From: Paenibacillus sp. LHD-117 | GTDB lineage: Bacteria; Bacillota; Bacilli; Paenibacillales; Paenibacillaceae | DNA length: 64,000 nucleotides | Direction of reading: 5' to 3' | Assembly (NCBI RefSeq): GCF_030929555.1 | Contig: NZ_JAVFVT010000001.1 | Coordinates: forward strand, 62,001 to 126,000 | Part shown: positions 35,708 through 44,925 of the stretch, in pieces | Layout: the number at the start of each line of letters is the position of its first letter | Numbering within the stretch: the first letter of the stretch is position 1 | Translations under genes and position numbers: made by a program | The notes under the pieces: generated by a model | Told to the model about the DNA's origin: nothing | Database searches by the model: none | Seen by the model: the letters and a program-made list of their open reading frames with translations, nothing else

Positions 35708-36658
35708 ATGCTGTTGTTAACGCGCTTGTTATCCATCGAAAGCTGGAAGCGTTGGTTATGGACGATTGTACGATTGGTGTTGATCGCGGGATTATCATTT
35801 ATCATTCTGTATCCAATCCTTCAGAAGATCTCGACGGCAATCAAGGATAAAACGGATATCTATTCGCCTATCGTGGTATGGATCCCTCAACATTTTTCGC
35901 TTCAAAACTTCAAATATGCCATCACGATCATGGATTATTGGGAGACCTTGTTGAATACATTTGCGTTATCGGCTACGACAACGATTCTGACTGCCGTGTC
36001 ATGCGCGCTTGCGGGCTATGCATTCGCAAGGCTGAAGTTTAAGGGGAGCAACCTGCTGTTTGCGGGGGTCATTCTGACCATTCTGGTACCGCCAACGACT
36101 ATCCTTATTCCGATTTATATGAACCTAAAGGATTTCACCTTGCTCGGGTTAATCCCGTTATTGACCGGTGATTCCGTCAATTTGCTTGACAGCTACTGGC
36201 CGTTTATTTTGACGTCGCTTACGGGGAATTCGCTTAAAGCAGGACTTTACATTTTTATTTTCAGACAGTTCTTTAGAGGAATTCCGAAGGAGGTTGAAGA
36301 GGCAGCTTATATTGACGGGGCGGGCATCGGATCAACGTTTCTCCGCATCATGCTCCCGAATGCTATTCCGGCCATCGTTACTGTTTTGCTCTTCTCCTTC
36401 GTATGGCAGTGGAATGACAGCTTCTTCACGACTACTTATCTGACGTCAAGTAAAGTGATGTCGCTCATGCTGGCATCCTTGCCTTACAACTTAAAGGTTA
36501 CGGTCGTGGATGGCGTACAGATCGGCACGGATCCGTTCTTCCAGAGCATGGTGCAGGATACGGGCATTCTGCTCGCCATTTTACCGCTCATCATTATTTA
36601 TCTGTTCGTTCAACGATACTTCGTGGAAAGCATCGAAAGAACGGGTATCGTCGGTTAA
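35708..36658 (+). CDS. sugar ABC importer permease (MalG/UgpE-like), second pair
   Basis: About 316 residues, six spans, EAA loop EAAYIDGAGIGSTFLRIMLP and C-terminus QRYFVESIERTGIVG. ATG 35708 is preferred to GTG 35699 because AAGGAGAGG is then properly spaced. Second half of the second permease pair. Confidence 0.9.
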   Translation: MLLLTRLLSIESWKRWLWTIVRLVLIAGLSFIILYPILQKISTAIKDKTDIYSPIVVWIPQHFSLQNFKYAITIMDYWETLLNTFALSATTTILTAVSCALAGYAFARLKFKGSNLLFAGVILTILVPPTTILIPIYMNLKDFTLLGLIPLLTGDSVNLLDSYWPFILTSLTGNSLKAGLYIFIFRQFFRGIPKEVEEAAYIDGAGIGSTFLRIMLPNAIPAIVTVLLFSFVWQWNDSFFTTTYLTSSKVMSLMLASLPYNLKVTVVDGVQIGTDPFFQSMVQDTGILLAILPLIIIYLFVQRYFVESIERTGIVG

Positions 36659-36685
36659 GATTGGTACCAAAGGAGGTGTACTGTT

Positions 36686-37834
36686 TTGTCAAGATTAGCT
36701 AAGATAGTTTCGGGAATCATGGCCGGAGCTGTTCTCATCCTGATCGTAGCCATCTTGATCGTGAACCGATCTGATCCGAATGAACCTGCTCAGTCGGATA
36801 TTCCCTCATTGGCTGTTGAATATGCGGATTTCTTCCCCATTGGAGCGGCAATTGAACCTTCCCAGACGAATGGGCTGAAAGCTGGATTGCTGAAGAAGCA
36901 CGTCAACTGGTTAGTAGCCGAAAACGTGATGAAGCCGGATTCGATTCATCCTGCGGAAGAAACCTTCAATTGGTCGAACGCAGATAAAATCGTGGCATTC
37001 GCAAAGGAAAACGGCATGGAAATACGGTACCATACCCTGGTCTGGCACAGCCAGGTCGGAGCTTGGTTCTTCAAGGATTCGGAAGGTAAGCCTATGGTGG
37101 ATGAGACCGATCCGGTTAGGCAAAAGGCGAATAAGAAGCTGCTGTTGGAGAGGCTTGATACGCATGTTCGGACGATCGTTGATCGTTACAAAAACGATAT
37201 TAAGTCTTGGGATGTCGTAAATGAGGTAATCGAGCCGGCTGATCCGGACGGCATGCGTGCCAGCGAATGGTACAAAATAGCCGGCATCGATTATATAGCT
37301 ACAGCATTTCAAGCCGCCCGAGAAGCAGGCGGGCCGGATATCAAATTATATATTAACGATTATGGGACAGACGATCCGAGAAAGCGTGACCTCCTGTACG
37401 ATTTGGTAAAGAAGCTGCTGGATCAAGGAGTGCCGATTGACGGTGTCGGTCATCAAACGCATATCGATGTCTACGGTCCGACGGTTGAATCCATTATCGA
37501 GTCGATGAGGAAATTCGCGGAGCTGGGTCTAGATAATATCGTAACCGAGCTGGATATGAGCATCTACAGTTGGAATGACCGAAGTGATTACGGCACGGTT
37601 ATCCCGGAGGAAATTTTGGCGCAGCAGGCCAAGCGATACGGAGAGCTGTTTCAAGCGTTCAGGGATCATAGGGAGATTTTGAGCGGCGTCGTTTTTTGGG
37701 GCATTGCGGATGATCATACATGGTTAAACGGATTTCCGGTTAAACGGACCAACGCGCCGCTGCTGTTCGACAAGCAGTATCAAGCCAAGCCGGCCTTTTG
37801 GTCTGTCGTTGATCCGTCTGTAAAAACAGACTAA
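36686..37834 (+). CDS. membrane-anchored single-domain GH10 endo-xylanase
   Basis: 382 residues: an N-terminal span (IMAGAVLILIVAILIV) without a clear cleavage site, then a GH10 barrel with acid/base Glu180 in WDVVNEV and nucleophile Glu288 in VTELDMS. There are no binding modules or SLH repeats, unlike the enzyme at 2092. It should stay tethered to the outer face of the membrane next to the transporter, trimming xylo-oligosaccharides before uptake. The TTG start has AAAGGAGGTG seven bases upstream. It lies 27 bases after the permease gene in the same operon. Confidence 0.93.
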   Translation: MSRLAKIVSGIMAGAVLILIVAILIVNRSDPNEPAQSDIPSLAVEYADFFPIGAAIEPSQTNGLKAGLLKKHVNWLVAENVMKPDSIHPAEETFNWSNADKIVAFAKENGMEIRYHTLVWHSQVGAWFFKDSEGKPMVDETDPVRQKANKKLLLERLDTHVRTIVDRYKNDIKSWDVVNEVIEPADPDGMRASEWYKIAGIDYIATAFQAAREAGGPDIKLYINDYGTDDPRKRDLLYDLVKKLLDQGVPIDGVGHQTHIDVYGPTVESIIESMRKFAELGLDNIVTELDMSIYSWNDRSDYGTVIPEEILAQQAKRYGELFQAFRDHREILSGVVFWGIADDHTWLNGFPVKRTNAPLLFDKQYQAKPAFWSVVDPSVKTD

Positions 37835-37852
37835 TGAAACGTGGGGGAGTCT

Positions 37853-40045
37853 ATGGCCATACTAGATCAGCTTCCGGAGAAATTCCGGAAGCAACTGACG
37901 GCGGAGCCGCTGTTTTGCTGCCGTACGGACCTTCTTCTGAATGGAGCCTTCGGAGAGCAATGGATCGCCGTAACTGACGATACGATCTTCGTTTGGGAGA
38001 ATGAAGAAAGACCGAAGGAGGCCATACCCGTACGGAAGATTCGGGATTCGAGGAGTGCGGGAGGGATTGGCGGCGGATCCCTTATCGTTGATACCGATGA
38101 GGGTCCCGTCGTGCTCGGACGTTATACAGCCACGCATGCATCGATGATCGGATTTGCCGCGAAGCTCATCGGAGCGCTTGCCAAGAAGGAAGGGCTGCCT
38201 ATCGTCTCGGAACGGGATCTCCCGCGGTATTGTCCTTCTTGCGGACATCCGCTCGGAGAAGGTACGCAGGTTTGCCAATTTTGCCTGAACAAGGGCCAAG
38301 CGGCTGCGCGAGTTCTGCGTTACGCCAAACCTTATAAAGCACAAATGGCAACGGCGGCTTTCCTGCTTATCCTGACGACTATTATCGAATTGGTGCCGCC
38401 TTATTTGACAAAGCTCATTATAGACGACGTGCTTCAACCGAAAGCAGCCGGCTCGGCACTCCTGGTCTTCGTCCTGGCTTTAGGCATAACCACCGTTCTG
38501 ATGGCAGTCATGCAGACCGTACGGGGATTTATCGGTATTTGGGTTGGTTCTAAAGTGATGGGCGATATCCGGAATGACATATACGGCTCGCTCATGAGGC
38601 TGTCGCTAGCTTACTTCGACAGGAGGCAAACCTCTCAATTTATAGGCCGCGTCAATAGCGACGCTGAATCGATGCGTCAATTTCTGACGGACGGCGTCAT
38701 CTACGTAGGCGGCGAAATGCTTCGCTTCGTCGCTATCTGTGTTATTATTTTTAGCCTGGATTGGCAGTTGTCCCTGCTTGCGTTGTTACCCGTACCCTTC
38801 ATGATCATTGCGTCCTTCACGATCTTGCCAAAGGTTGGACGTCGTCTCTACCAGCAATGGCGATCCATCTTCCGACTCAACACGATGGTAGGTGAATCCA
38901 TGCAAGGTATTCGCGTCGTAAAGGCATTCGGCAGAGAGAACGAAGAGATGTCAAGATACGATGGGGCGAACCTGGAAGTGGTGCAGAACAATATTAAGAC
39001 GGAGGGCCTGTGGCAAATTATCTTCCCGGCCTTTCATCTTATTGCCGGAGTGGGTACGTTGCTTATCTGGTATTACGGCGGGGGGAAAGTGCTCGGTAAT
39101 GAAATCCAGCTAGGGGTGCTCATGGCGATCGTCGCATACTTAGGCATGTTGTTCGGGCCGCTGCAATGGGTCAGCCAGATGATTAACTGGGCGAGCAATG
39201 CGATCGCGTCTGCTCATCGCATATTCGAAATTATGGATACGCCTTCCGAAGTACCGGAAGCTGTTCAACCGGTATCTCTCGGTATGATTAAGGGCCAAGT
39301 CGACTTTGAGCGTGTGACGTACGGATACGAGAAGCATCATCCCGTATTAAAGGATGTAAATCTTAGGGTTAAAGCCGGAGAGATGATCGGACTTGTCGGC
39401 CACTCCGGAGCCGGCAAATCGACCTTCATTAATTTGCTATGCCGATTCTACGATACGGATGAGGGAGCCATTCTCATAGACGGCGTTCCGATTCGGCAGA
39501 TCAGTCAATCCGACCTCAGGCAGCAGATCGGGGTCGTTCTTCAAGAGACGTTTCTCTTCGATGGTTCGATCGCGGATAATATCGCATATTCCAAACCGAA
39601 TGCGACCCCGGTTGAGATTATGCGAGCGGCCAAAATTGCGAACGCGCACGACTTTATCGTTCGCCTTCCCGATGGCTACGATACGAGAGTCGGGGAACGC
39701 GGTCATAAGCTTTCGGGGGGCGAGAAGCAGCGTGTTGCCATTGCGCGCGCTATCATCCATGATCCGCGGATATTGATTCTGGATGAAGCGACTGCCTCCG
39801 TGGATACGGAGACGGAGCGTCAAATCCAAGAAGCGATATCAAGATTAATTCAAGGAAGAACCACGTTCGCGATTGCCCACCGTCTGTCCACGCTTAGGGG
39901 AGCGAACCGGCTTGTCGTGCTCGATCAGGGCAAAATTGTAGAGGTTGGCACTCATGAGCAATTGTTGGAAAATAAGGACGGCGTTTACCGCAAACTAGTA
40001 GATGCGCAGAAAGAAATGTCGCAGATCAGGGGAGTAGGCGTCTAA
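37853..40045 (+). CDS. ABC exporter (fused membrane and ATPase domains) with N-terminal PH-like and zinc-ribbon domains
   Basis: About 730 residues. Residues 1-115 look like a PH-like beta domain. A zinc ribbon follows (CPSCGHPLGEGTQVCQFC, two CxxC pairs), then six spans of a type-1 exporter, then the ATPase with Walker A GHSGAGKST, signature LSGGEKQ, Walker B ILILDEAT and H-loop AHRLST. Together with the next gene it matches the pair seen in cyanophycin gene clusters (ABC transporter plus DUF1854 protein), but no cyanophycin enzyme is present here. ATG 37853 is preferred to GTG 37841 because of the GGGGGAG site. The substrate is unknown. Confidence 0.85.
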   Translation: MAILDQLPEKFRKQLTAEPLFCCRTDLLLNGAFGEQWIAVTDDTIFVWENEERPKEAIPVRKIRDSRSAGGIGGGSLIVDTDEGPVVLGRYTATHASMIGFAAKLIGALAKKEGLPIVSERDLPRYCPSCGHPLGEGTQVCQFCLNKGQAAARVLRYAKPYKAQMATAAFLLILTTIIELVPPYLTKLIIDDVLQPKAAGSALLVFVLALGITTVLMAVMQTVRGFIGIWVGSKVMGDIRNDIYGSLMRLSLAYFDRRQTSQFIGRVNSDAESMRQFLTDGVIYVGGEMLRFVAICVIIFSLDWQLSLLALLPVPFMIIASFTILPKVGRRLYQQWRSIFRLNTMVGESMQGIRVVKAFGRENEEMSRYDGANLEVVQNNIKTEGLWQIIFPAFHLIAGVGTLLIWYYGGGKVLGNEIQLGVLMAIVAYLGMLFGPLQWVSQMINWASNAIASAHRIFEIMDTPSEVPEAVQPVSLGMIKGQVDFERVTYGYEKHHPVLKDVNLRVKAGEMIGLVGHSGAGKSTFINLLCRFYDTDEGAILIDGVPIRQISQSDLRQQIGVVLQETFLFDGSIADNIAYSKPNATPVEIMRAAKIANAHDFIVRLPDGYDTRVGERGHKLSGGEKQRVAIARAIIHDPRILILDEATASVDTETERQIQEAISRLIQGRTTFAIAHRLSTLRGANRLVVLDQGKIVEVGTHEQLLENKDGVYRKLVDAQKEMSQIRGVGV

Positions 40046-40542
40046 TGGAGAATCGATATGATATTCGCAGGCTAACCCATGCGGAGATTTCACTGTCGCG
40101 CAACAAGGGCGGCATCCTTCAAGGTGTGGTTGACGGTCAGATATGTGAAGAGGTTGTGGTTTACCGCGCTTTTCCGTTCAAGCACGATTCCTCCTATATT
40201 TCGATCCGCAATGTAAAAGGAGAAGAGCTTGGGATCGTCTATATGATAAGTGATCTCGATAAGGAAAGTGCCGATGAGCTGGAGAAGGAGCTTCAGCTCC
40301 GGTATTTCCTTCCGAAAGTGACTCGCGTGGATAGCGTGAAGAACAAATCGGGCTTATGGTTGTGGGATTTGCAGACCCATCTCGGAAGAACGAAAATGGT
40401 GATGCGGAACTTACATGAACATATCCAGTATCCAGGCGGAGGCCGGATTATTCTGACCGATCTAAACGGTAAACGATGTGAAATTCCCGATTGGCAAGCG
40501 CTCGATTCTCAGAGTCGTAAGAAGCTCGAAGAAGTTATATAG
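40045..40542 (+). CDS. DUF1854 family protein
   Basis: 165 residues, no signal or span. Recognisable DUF1854 features are the YISIRNVKGEELGIVYMISD strand region and the RTKMVMRNLHEHIQYPGGGR segment. Its ATG overlaps the stop of the exporter gene (TAATG), so the two are translationally coupled and probably work as one unit. Function is undefined; a regulatory partner of the exporter is plausible. Confidence 0.82.
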   Translation: MENRYDIRRLTHAEISLSRNKGGILQGVVDGQICEEVVVYRAFPFKHDSSYISIRNVKGEELGIVYMISDLDKESADELEKELQLRYFLPKVTRVDSVKNKSGLWLWDLQTHLGRTKMVMRNLHEHIQYPGGGRIILTDLNGKRCEIPDWQALDSQSRKKLEEVI

Positions 40543-40583
40543 CCATTTGTAATTAACTATACAAGAAAGTAGGAGTTTAAAAC

Positions 40584-42110
40584 ATGACCTATCAAAATCC
40601 CATTATTAGAGGTTTTCATCCAGACCCAAGCGTATGCCGTTCCGGAGAAGACTATTATCTTGTTACAAGCTCGTTCGAATATTTCCCAGGAGTTCCGTTG
40701 TTTCACAGTAAGGACCTCGTGAATTGGACGCAAATCGGACATGTACTGACCCGCCCTGAGCAGCTTGATCTTAGCCGGGCTCCAAGCTCCGGAGGCATAT
40801 TCGCGCCGACGATTCGCGAGCATAAAGGAACGTTCTACATGATCACGACGAATATATCGGCTGGCGGAAACTTTATCGTGCATACGAACGATCCGCGAGG
40901 AGAATGGTCGAATCCACTCTTCGTCGATCATCCGGGAATCGACCCCGACCTATTCTTCGACGAAGAGGGTACGGTTTATTTAACTTCGGCTGCACATGGC
41001 ACCGAAGGTCCTGGCATTTACCAGAGTCGAATCGACATTAAATCAGGGGTACGGTTGTCGGAACCGAAGTTTTTGTGGACGGGAACCGGAGGTCAATACC
41101 CGGAGGCGCCTCACATATATCGTATCGGAAATTGGTATTATCTCATGATCGCTGAAGGCGGTACCGAGTATGGCCATATGGAGACGATTGCGAGAAGCGA
41201 ACGGCCGGACGGACCGTTCGAGCCTTGCCCGCATAATCCGATCTTGACGCACCGAAGCCTGATGAAGGATATACATGCGACGGGGCATGCGGATCTGGTT
41301 CAGACTCCGGAAGGCGACTGGTGGGCTGTCTTCCTGGCCATCAGACCTCATGGATATCCGAAACGCCACCATCTCGGCAGAGAGACATTCCTTGCTCCGG
41401 TCACCTGGAGTTGGGACGATTGGCCGATCATTGGTGATAAAGGTACCGTTAGCGAAACAATGCCAGCTGATGGACTAGTTTTGCGTCCAGAAACCGCAAG
41501 TGAATTGCCTATTCGGGACGATTTTGACGCGACAACGCTTTCGCCTTGCTGGAATTTCTTGCGTTCACCGGACGAAGAGAAGTGGTCATTAACGGATCGT
41601 CCGGGAAGTCTGACGCTTCGCGGAACAGCCGCTACTTTGAACGAAACCGGGGCGCCTGCATTCGTCGCGCGGAGGCAGCAGCATTTCAGTTGCCGAGTTT
41701 CAACCAATCTTGCGTTTGCGCCACGGAAGGATGGGGAGGAAGCAGGACTGACTGTCTATATGAGCGAACGATTCCATTATGATCTGGCAGTTAGTCGAAT
41801 CGCTGGCGAGAGGAAACTCATTTTCCGCCGGAGAATCGGCTCCTTGTGGAAAGTGGAGAACGAGGTGCCATATCCTGCTGACTCCGTTGTTCTGACAATT
41901 AAAGCGGAAAGAGAGGGTTATAGCTTCGGGTTCTCTTTGGAGGAAAAAGATGAGCCGTTCTGGTTTGGTCAGGGAGAGTCGTCTTTATTAGCTACCGAAG
42001 TGGCAGGCGGTTTCACCGGCGTCATGATCGCCATGTACGCAACAGGCAACGGATCGCATGCGGAGACACCAGCTCATTTTGAATGGTTTGATTATGAGGG
42101 CATGGAATAG
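40584..42110 (+). CDS. GH43 beta-xylosidase / arabinofuranosidase (XynB type)
   Basis: 508 residues with the typical start NPIIRGFHPDPSV (base Asp), pKa-modulator Asp in GIDPDLFFDEEG and general acid Glu in YPEAPHIY, followed by a C-terminal concanavalin-like sandwich (from about DFDATTLSPCWNFL). It has no signal peptide, so it cleaves imported xylo-oligosaccharides to xylose in the cytoplasm. It is the last gene of the 18-kb operon, 41 bases after DUF1854, with a ribosome site AGTAGGAG. A hairpin terminator follows. Confidence 0.93.
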   Translation: MTYQNPIIRGFHPDPSVCRSGEDYYLVTSSFEYFPGVPLFHSKDLVNWTQIGHVLTRPEQLDLSRAPSSGGIFAPTIREHKGTFYMITTNISAGGNFIVHTNDPRGEWSNPLFVDHPGIDPDLFFDEEGTVYLTSAAHGTEGPGIYQSRIDIKSGVRLSEPKFLWTGTGGQYPEAPHIYRIGNWYYLMIAEGGTEYGHMETIARSERPDGPFEPCPHNPILTHRSLMKDIHATGHADLVQTPEGDWWAVFLAIRPHGYPKRHHLGRETFLAPVTWSWDDWPIIGDKGTVSETMPADGLVLRPETASELPIRDDFDATTLSPCWNFLRSPDEEKWSLTDRPGSLTLRGTAATLNETGAPAFVARRQQHFSCRVSTNLAFAPRKDGEEAGLTVYMSERFHYDLAVSRIAGERKLIFRRRIGSLWKVENEVPYPADSVVLTIKAEREGYSFGFSLEEKDEPFWFGQGESSLLATEVAGGFTGVMIAMYATGNGSHAETPAHFEWFDYEGME

Positions 42111-42127
42111 ATGTTAGATTAGAAGCG

Positions 42128-42172
42128 AATATACACCTTCGTTCGATTAGGGCGGAGGTGTATAACGTTTTA
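42128..42172 (+). terminator. probable terminator of the large operon
   Basis: TATACACCT (42130-42138) pairs with AGGTGTATA (42156-42164), followed by ACGTTTT. The T run is short. Confidence 0.6.
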
Positions 42173-42266
42173 CAAAAAGCTGCGTTACAAAGAGGTATGG
42201 CGTGGTCCAATCTGGGACGGTGTCGAACGAGTCGCGTTTATGAAGCATTTTAGAACGGAGGACGAT

Positions 42267-42872
42267 ATGGATGAAAAGTTATTGAATTACTATCTGGAGC
42301 TAAGAAGTCCCGATTCCGGTGAATGGAACCTATCCCCGCAGTGCCTGCATACGGAGTTGATAACCAGAGATTACATTAGTAAATCGTTTGCTGTTACCAA
42401 TAGCTTGCAGGTATGCAATGTTGGCATTGGTATGGGTGATTGGGACAATTATCTGGGGTATTGGCTCAATGGTAGGGGCACCGTAACAAGTATCGATATC
42501 AACAAAGCTATTTGTGAAATTTTCGAGTACAGGCAAAGAAGAGAGGGGCATCCCAATCCGTCGAAGGTTTTATGCATGAGTATATTTGACGAAGGTGTTC
42601 CTGCGGCAGAATTCGAAATTGTAACGTTAATCGGATCTGCCATAAACGAAACAGGAAATTTCAATAAGTGTTTGGATTCCTGTTTTGGCTTGCTAAAACC
42701 AGGCGGGCATCTGATGTTCATGGCGAACACGAGAAAGTCTCCTGTTGAAATGGTCGAGCAGTATATAAGGAGCACAGAACACCAAATGGAAGAATTGAAT
42801 ACTTACGATGCGTTTCCGGAGTACCCTTTTTATATCTGCAAAATAAAAAAGCCCGGTGAAACGACCTTATAA
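42267..42872 (+). CDS. class I SAM-dependent methyltransferase
   Basis: About 201 residues. SAM-binding motif I is VCNVGIGMGDW, motif II is TSIDINK, and the post-motifs EIVTLIGSAINETG and LKPGGHLMFM are in place. The substrate cannot be inferred. ATG 42267 has CGGAGG five bases before; ATG 42240 is in frame and possible. It stands alone after the xylan operon. Confidence 0.8.
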   Translation: MDEKLLNYYLELRSPDSGEWNLSPQCLHTELITRDYISKSFAVTNSLQVCNVGIGMGDWDNYLGYWLNGRGTVTSIDINKAICEIFEYRQRREGHPNPSKVLCMSIFDEGVPAAEFEIVTLIGSAINETGNFNKCLDSCFGLLKPGGHLMFMANTRKSPVEMVEQYIRSTEHQMEELNTYDAFPEYPFYICKIKKPGETTL

Positions 42873-42998
42873 GCTTTATAACACAACTACAGTTACTAAT
42901 TCTACAACCAGTAGTTGTGGACTCCCGTATGCATCGATACCCCTCAGGAGACATTTCCGTTATTTTAATGATAAACATGAAAAGGAGGTTTTCTTCTT

Positions 42999-43769
42999 AT
43001 GGCAGGATTAAGCGATATTGGAGTAAAAATTGCCCATCTTAGGAAGTCCCGCAGCTTTACGCAGGAAGAGCTAGGGAGACAAGTGTCTGTGTCCGCGCAA
43101 GCACTCTCGAAATGGGAAAATGGCGATTCAGTTCCCGATCTCTCTTTGGTCGTAAGGCTAGCCGATTTATTCGATTGCACAACCGATTATTTATTAGGGC
43201 GAGAAGGCGGAATCGAGTCGTTATTGCCGCAAATTAGGGAAGCGGCTTTTAACATGACGATTGAACAAAAAATCAGGTTCCTTCGCGATATGATCTTGGT
43301 TGTAGAAGCGCCTATACACTCGCCGCAGGCAGAACAGAATGTGCACCCATCGCTTGTACACATTCATTTGGGTCCAACCGGAATTGGTCTATGGGCTAAA
43401 GATCGGCTGGTTTGTATCGCGACGACAACATTTCTGGAAGAATCGATTGTGACGCTCGGGAAAGAAGCCGAGTTCCCGCTTAACCTGCTATCCGATGATA
43501 TTCGAGAAGTTTTACTCGTCCTCTTACGGGATATAGACGATTTGAAACCGGACTATGCGGTGGATGAAAACACTCTCCGTTCTCTACTGCCCGGAATCAA
43601 TAATTTCGACCTCGTTCTTACAGAGTGTATTGAACTGGGGTTTGTTGATCGGGTACGAGGAGGTTACCGTCTAAATTATAAGGCTGATCTAGCTGTTCGT
43701 TTATTAGCAATCGTACATCAATCTATAAATAAACGAGGTACAATGAATGTGACAGTGGGAGGGAAGTAA
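42999..43769 (+). CDS. XRE-family transcriptional regulator
   Basis: 256 residues. A clear N-terminal HTH_3 domain (IAHLRKSRSFTQEELGRQVS ... LSKWENGDSVPDLSLVVRLA) is followed by a C-terminal domain of about 180 residues that I do not recognise, ending with a winged-helix-like stretch (IELGFVDRVRGGYRLNYKAD). AAAGGAGG precedes the ATG. Its target is unknown; the neighbouring genes do not suggest one. Confidence 0.85.
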   Translation: MAGLSDIGVKIAHLRKSRSFTQEELGRQVSVSAQALSKWENGDSVPDLSLVVRLADLFDCTTDYLLGREGGIESLLPQIREAAFNMTIEQKIRFLRDMILVVEAPIHSPQAEQNVHPSLVHIHLGPTGIGLWAKDRLVCIATTTFLEESIVTLGKEAEFPLNLLSDDIREVLLVLLRDIDDLKPDYAVDENTLRSLLPGINNFDLVLTECIELGFVDRVRGGYRLNYKADLAVRLLAIVHQSINKRGTMNVTVGGK

Positions 43770-43881
43770 GTTTCATACAGAAAGGAAAGTATGGTTCATC
43801 GCCCTTCAGGCAGCCAGTTGATATGAGTGACTGCACAGAAAGCTATTTATGTCAGAAAAATAGATTAGTTTCTTAGTGTGA

Positions 43882-43927
43882 GGAGGACGTAGCCCAAGCG
43901 CAGCTGAGGGAGCGTCCTTTTTATTGA
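43882..43927 (+). terminator. possible terminator after the XRE regulator
   Basis: AGGACG (43884-43889) pairs with CGTCCT (43913-43918) over a 23-base loop, then TTTTTATT. A short stem with a long loop, so only moderate support. Nothing else is visible between 43770 and 43973. Confidence 0.45.
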
Positions 43928-43973
43928 ACGGGAATTCGCTTAATACTTTAAGATTCTCTAAAGGTCCTACATT

Positions 43974-44549
43974 GTGACGGGTTGTTGGGAGGCGATACAG
44001 CGGTTAAACTTACTGGTGGTGGCACTATATCGGCAGATGGAATTGAGTATGCTGCAATCGATCCCATATATTCCATCTGAACGCGAGGAATTTGTTTACT
44101 TCGGGCTTACTGAGTTCATTGGAAACCTTGTTGCAGAACCTATTACACTGTCTGACGATATCGAGGTTGAGGTTCCGAATATTCATTCTTATAACTCTCA
44201 TGGCGTACAACAAGTACAGCGCATAACAATTAGACGGGAAGCTCATCGATTTGTATTTTCGATAATACTCCATGAACTGATGCCAGGTCTGAATTGTGAT
44301 GTGTTTGAAATATTCACTGACGAGCAAAGATGCTGTTTTTCTGTAGATAACAATCTATTGGCAACGGAAGAAAGACCGGAAGGCTGCTGCTGGGAATTAT
44401 CAGTGGATCCATATAAGGTGACAGTTGAGATTCCAGTTGCTTTAATCAATCGATATGGAAATGCGGAATGCTGTCTTGTTCTTAGCGTAACAAGATGGGG
44501 AACGGGGCCATTATCAACCTTCATTCCAATCAGAATATTGAAGGTATAA
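43974..44549 (+). CDS. hypothetical protein, start uncertain
   Basis: Up to 191 residues; no family recognised. From about residue 22 (MELSMLQSIPYIPSEREEF) it reads like a normal soluble mixed alpha/beta protein with several Cys (EQRCCFS, EGCCWEL, AECCLVL) and no signal or span. The first 21 residues look unnatural, so ATG 44037 or a frameshifted upstream part is possible (see findings). It precedes a small membrane protein and a MutS-like ATPase on the same strand, and may belong with them. Confidence 0.5.
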   Translation: MTGCWEAIQRLNLLVVALYRQMELSMLQSIPYIPSEREEFVYFGLTEFIGNLVAEPITLSDDIEVEVPNIHSYNSHGVQQVQRITIRREAHRFVFSIILHELMPGLNCDVFEIFTDEQRCCFSVDNNLLATEERPEGCCWELSVDPYKVTVEIPVALINRYGNAECCLVLSVTRWGTGPLSTFIPIRILKV

Positions 44550-44586
44550 ACGGCATATTACGATTTGCACGATGGGAGGTAAATGA

Positions 44587-44925
44587 ATGGCTAACCATTC
44601 CAAGCTCTACATGCCAGAACGTATTATGCTCATTAATCCGCCTAGAGCGCTAATCTTCCGTGAGGTGTTATGTCAATTCGGTCTATTACTGCTGTTGACT
44701 GCACTTTCGGTTAATGTGTTTATTTTTATCACAATCCCGATTCTCATTGCTACTGTATGCCATCGCTTTATTTTCCTTGCGCAAATATGGAGGCAGTACG
44801 GTTATTCACGAATTGTTCTGACATTGCTGGCTTCGTTATCAATCATACTGTCCATCTGGATAGCCCCAATAGTTCGGAAGTTGATCCTACAAGTCTTGAT
44901 CCGAGGTGTGTTCAGATATGGATGA
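44587..44925 (+). CDS. small membrane protein
   Basis: 112 residues with two to three hydrophobic segments (FGLLLLLTALSVNVFIFITI and IVLTLLASLSIILSIWIAPI). GGGAGG lies upstream of ATG 44587. Its end overlaps the start of the MutS-like gene by eight bases, so the two are coupled. I do not recognise the family. Confidence 0.55.
   Translation: MANHSKLYMPERIMLINPPRALIFREVLCQFGLLLLLTALSVNVFIFITIPILIATVCHRFIFLAQIWRQYGYSRIVLTLLASLSIILSIWIAPIVRKLILQVLIRGVFRYG

Noticed and set aside
42165..42266. Open in-frame stretch before the methyltransferase start
   Set aside because: It overlaps the terminator hairpin and has no start codon or ribosome site before ATG 42240; ATG 42267 has a good one.
42880..42920. 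CAACTAC / GTAGTTG hairpin after the methyltransferase gene
   Set aside because: Seven-pair stem with a loop of about 20 and no T run; too weak to call a terminator.
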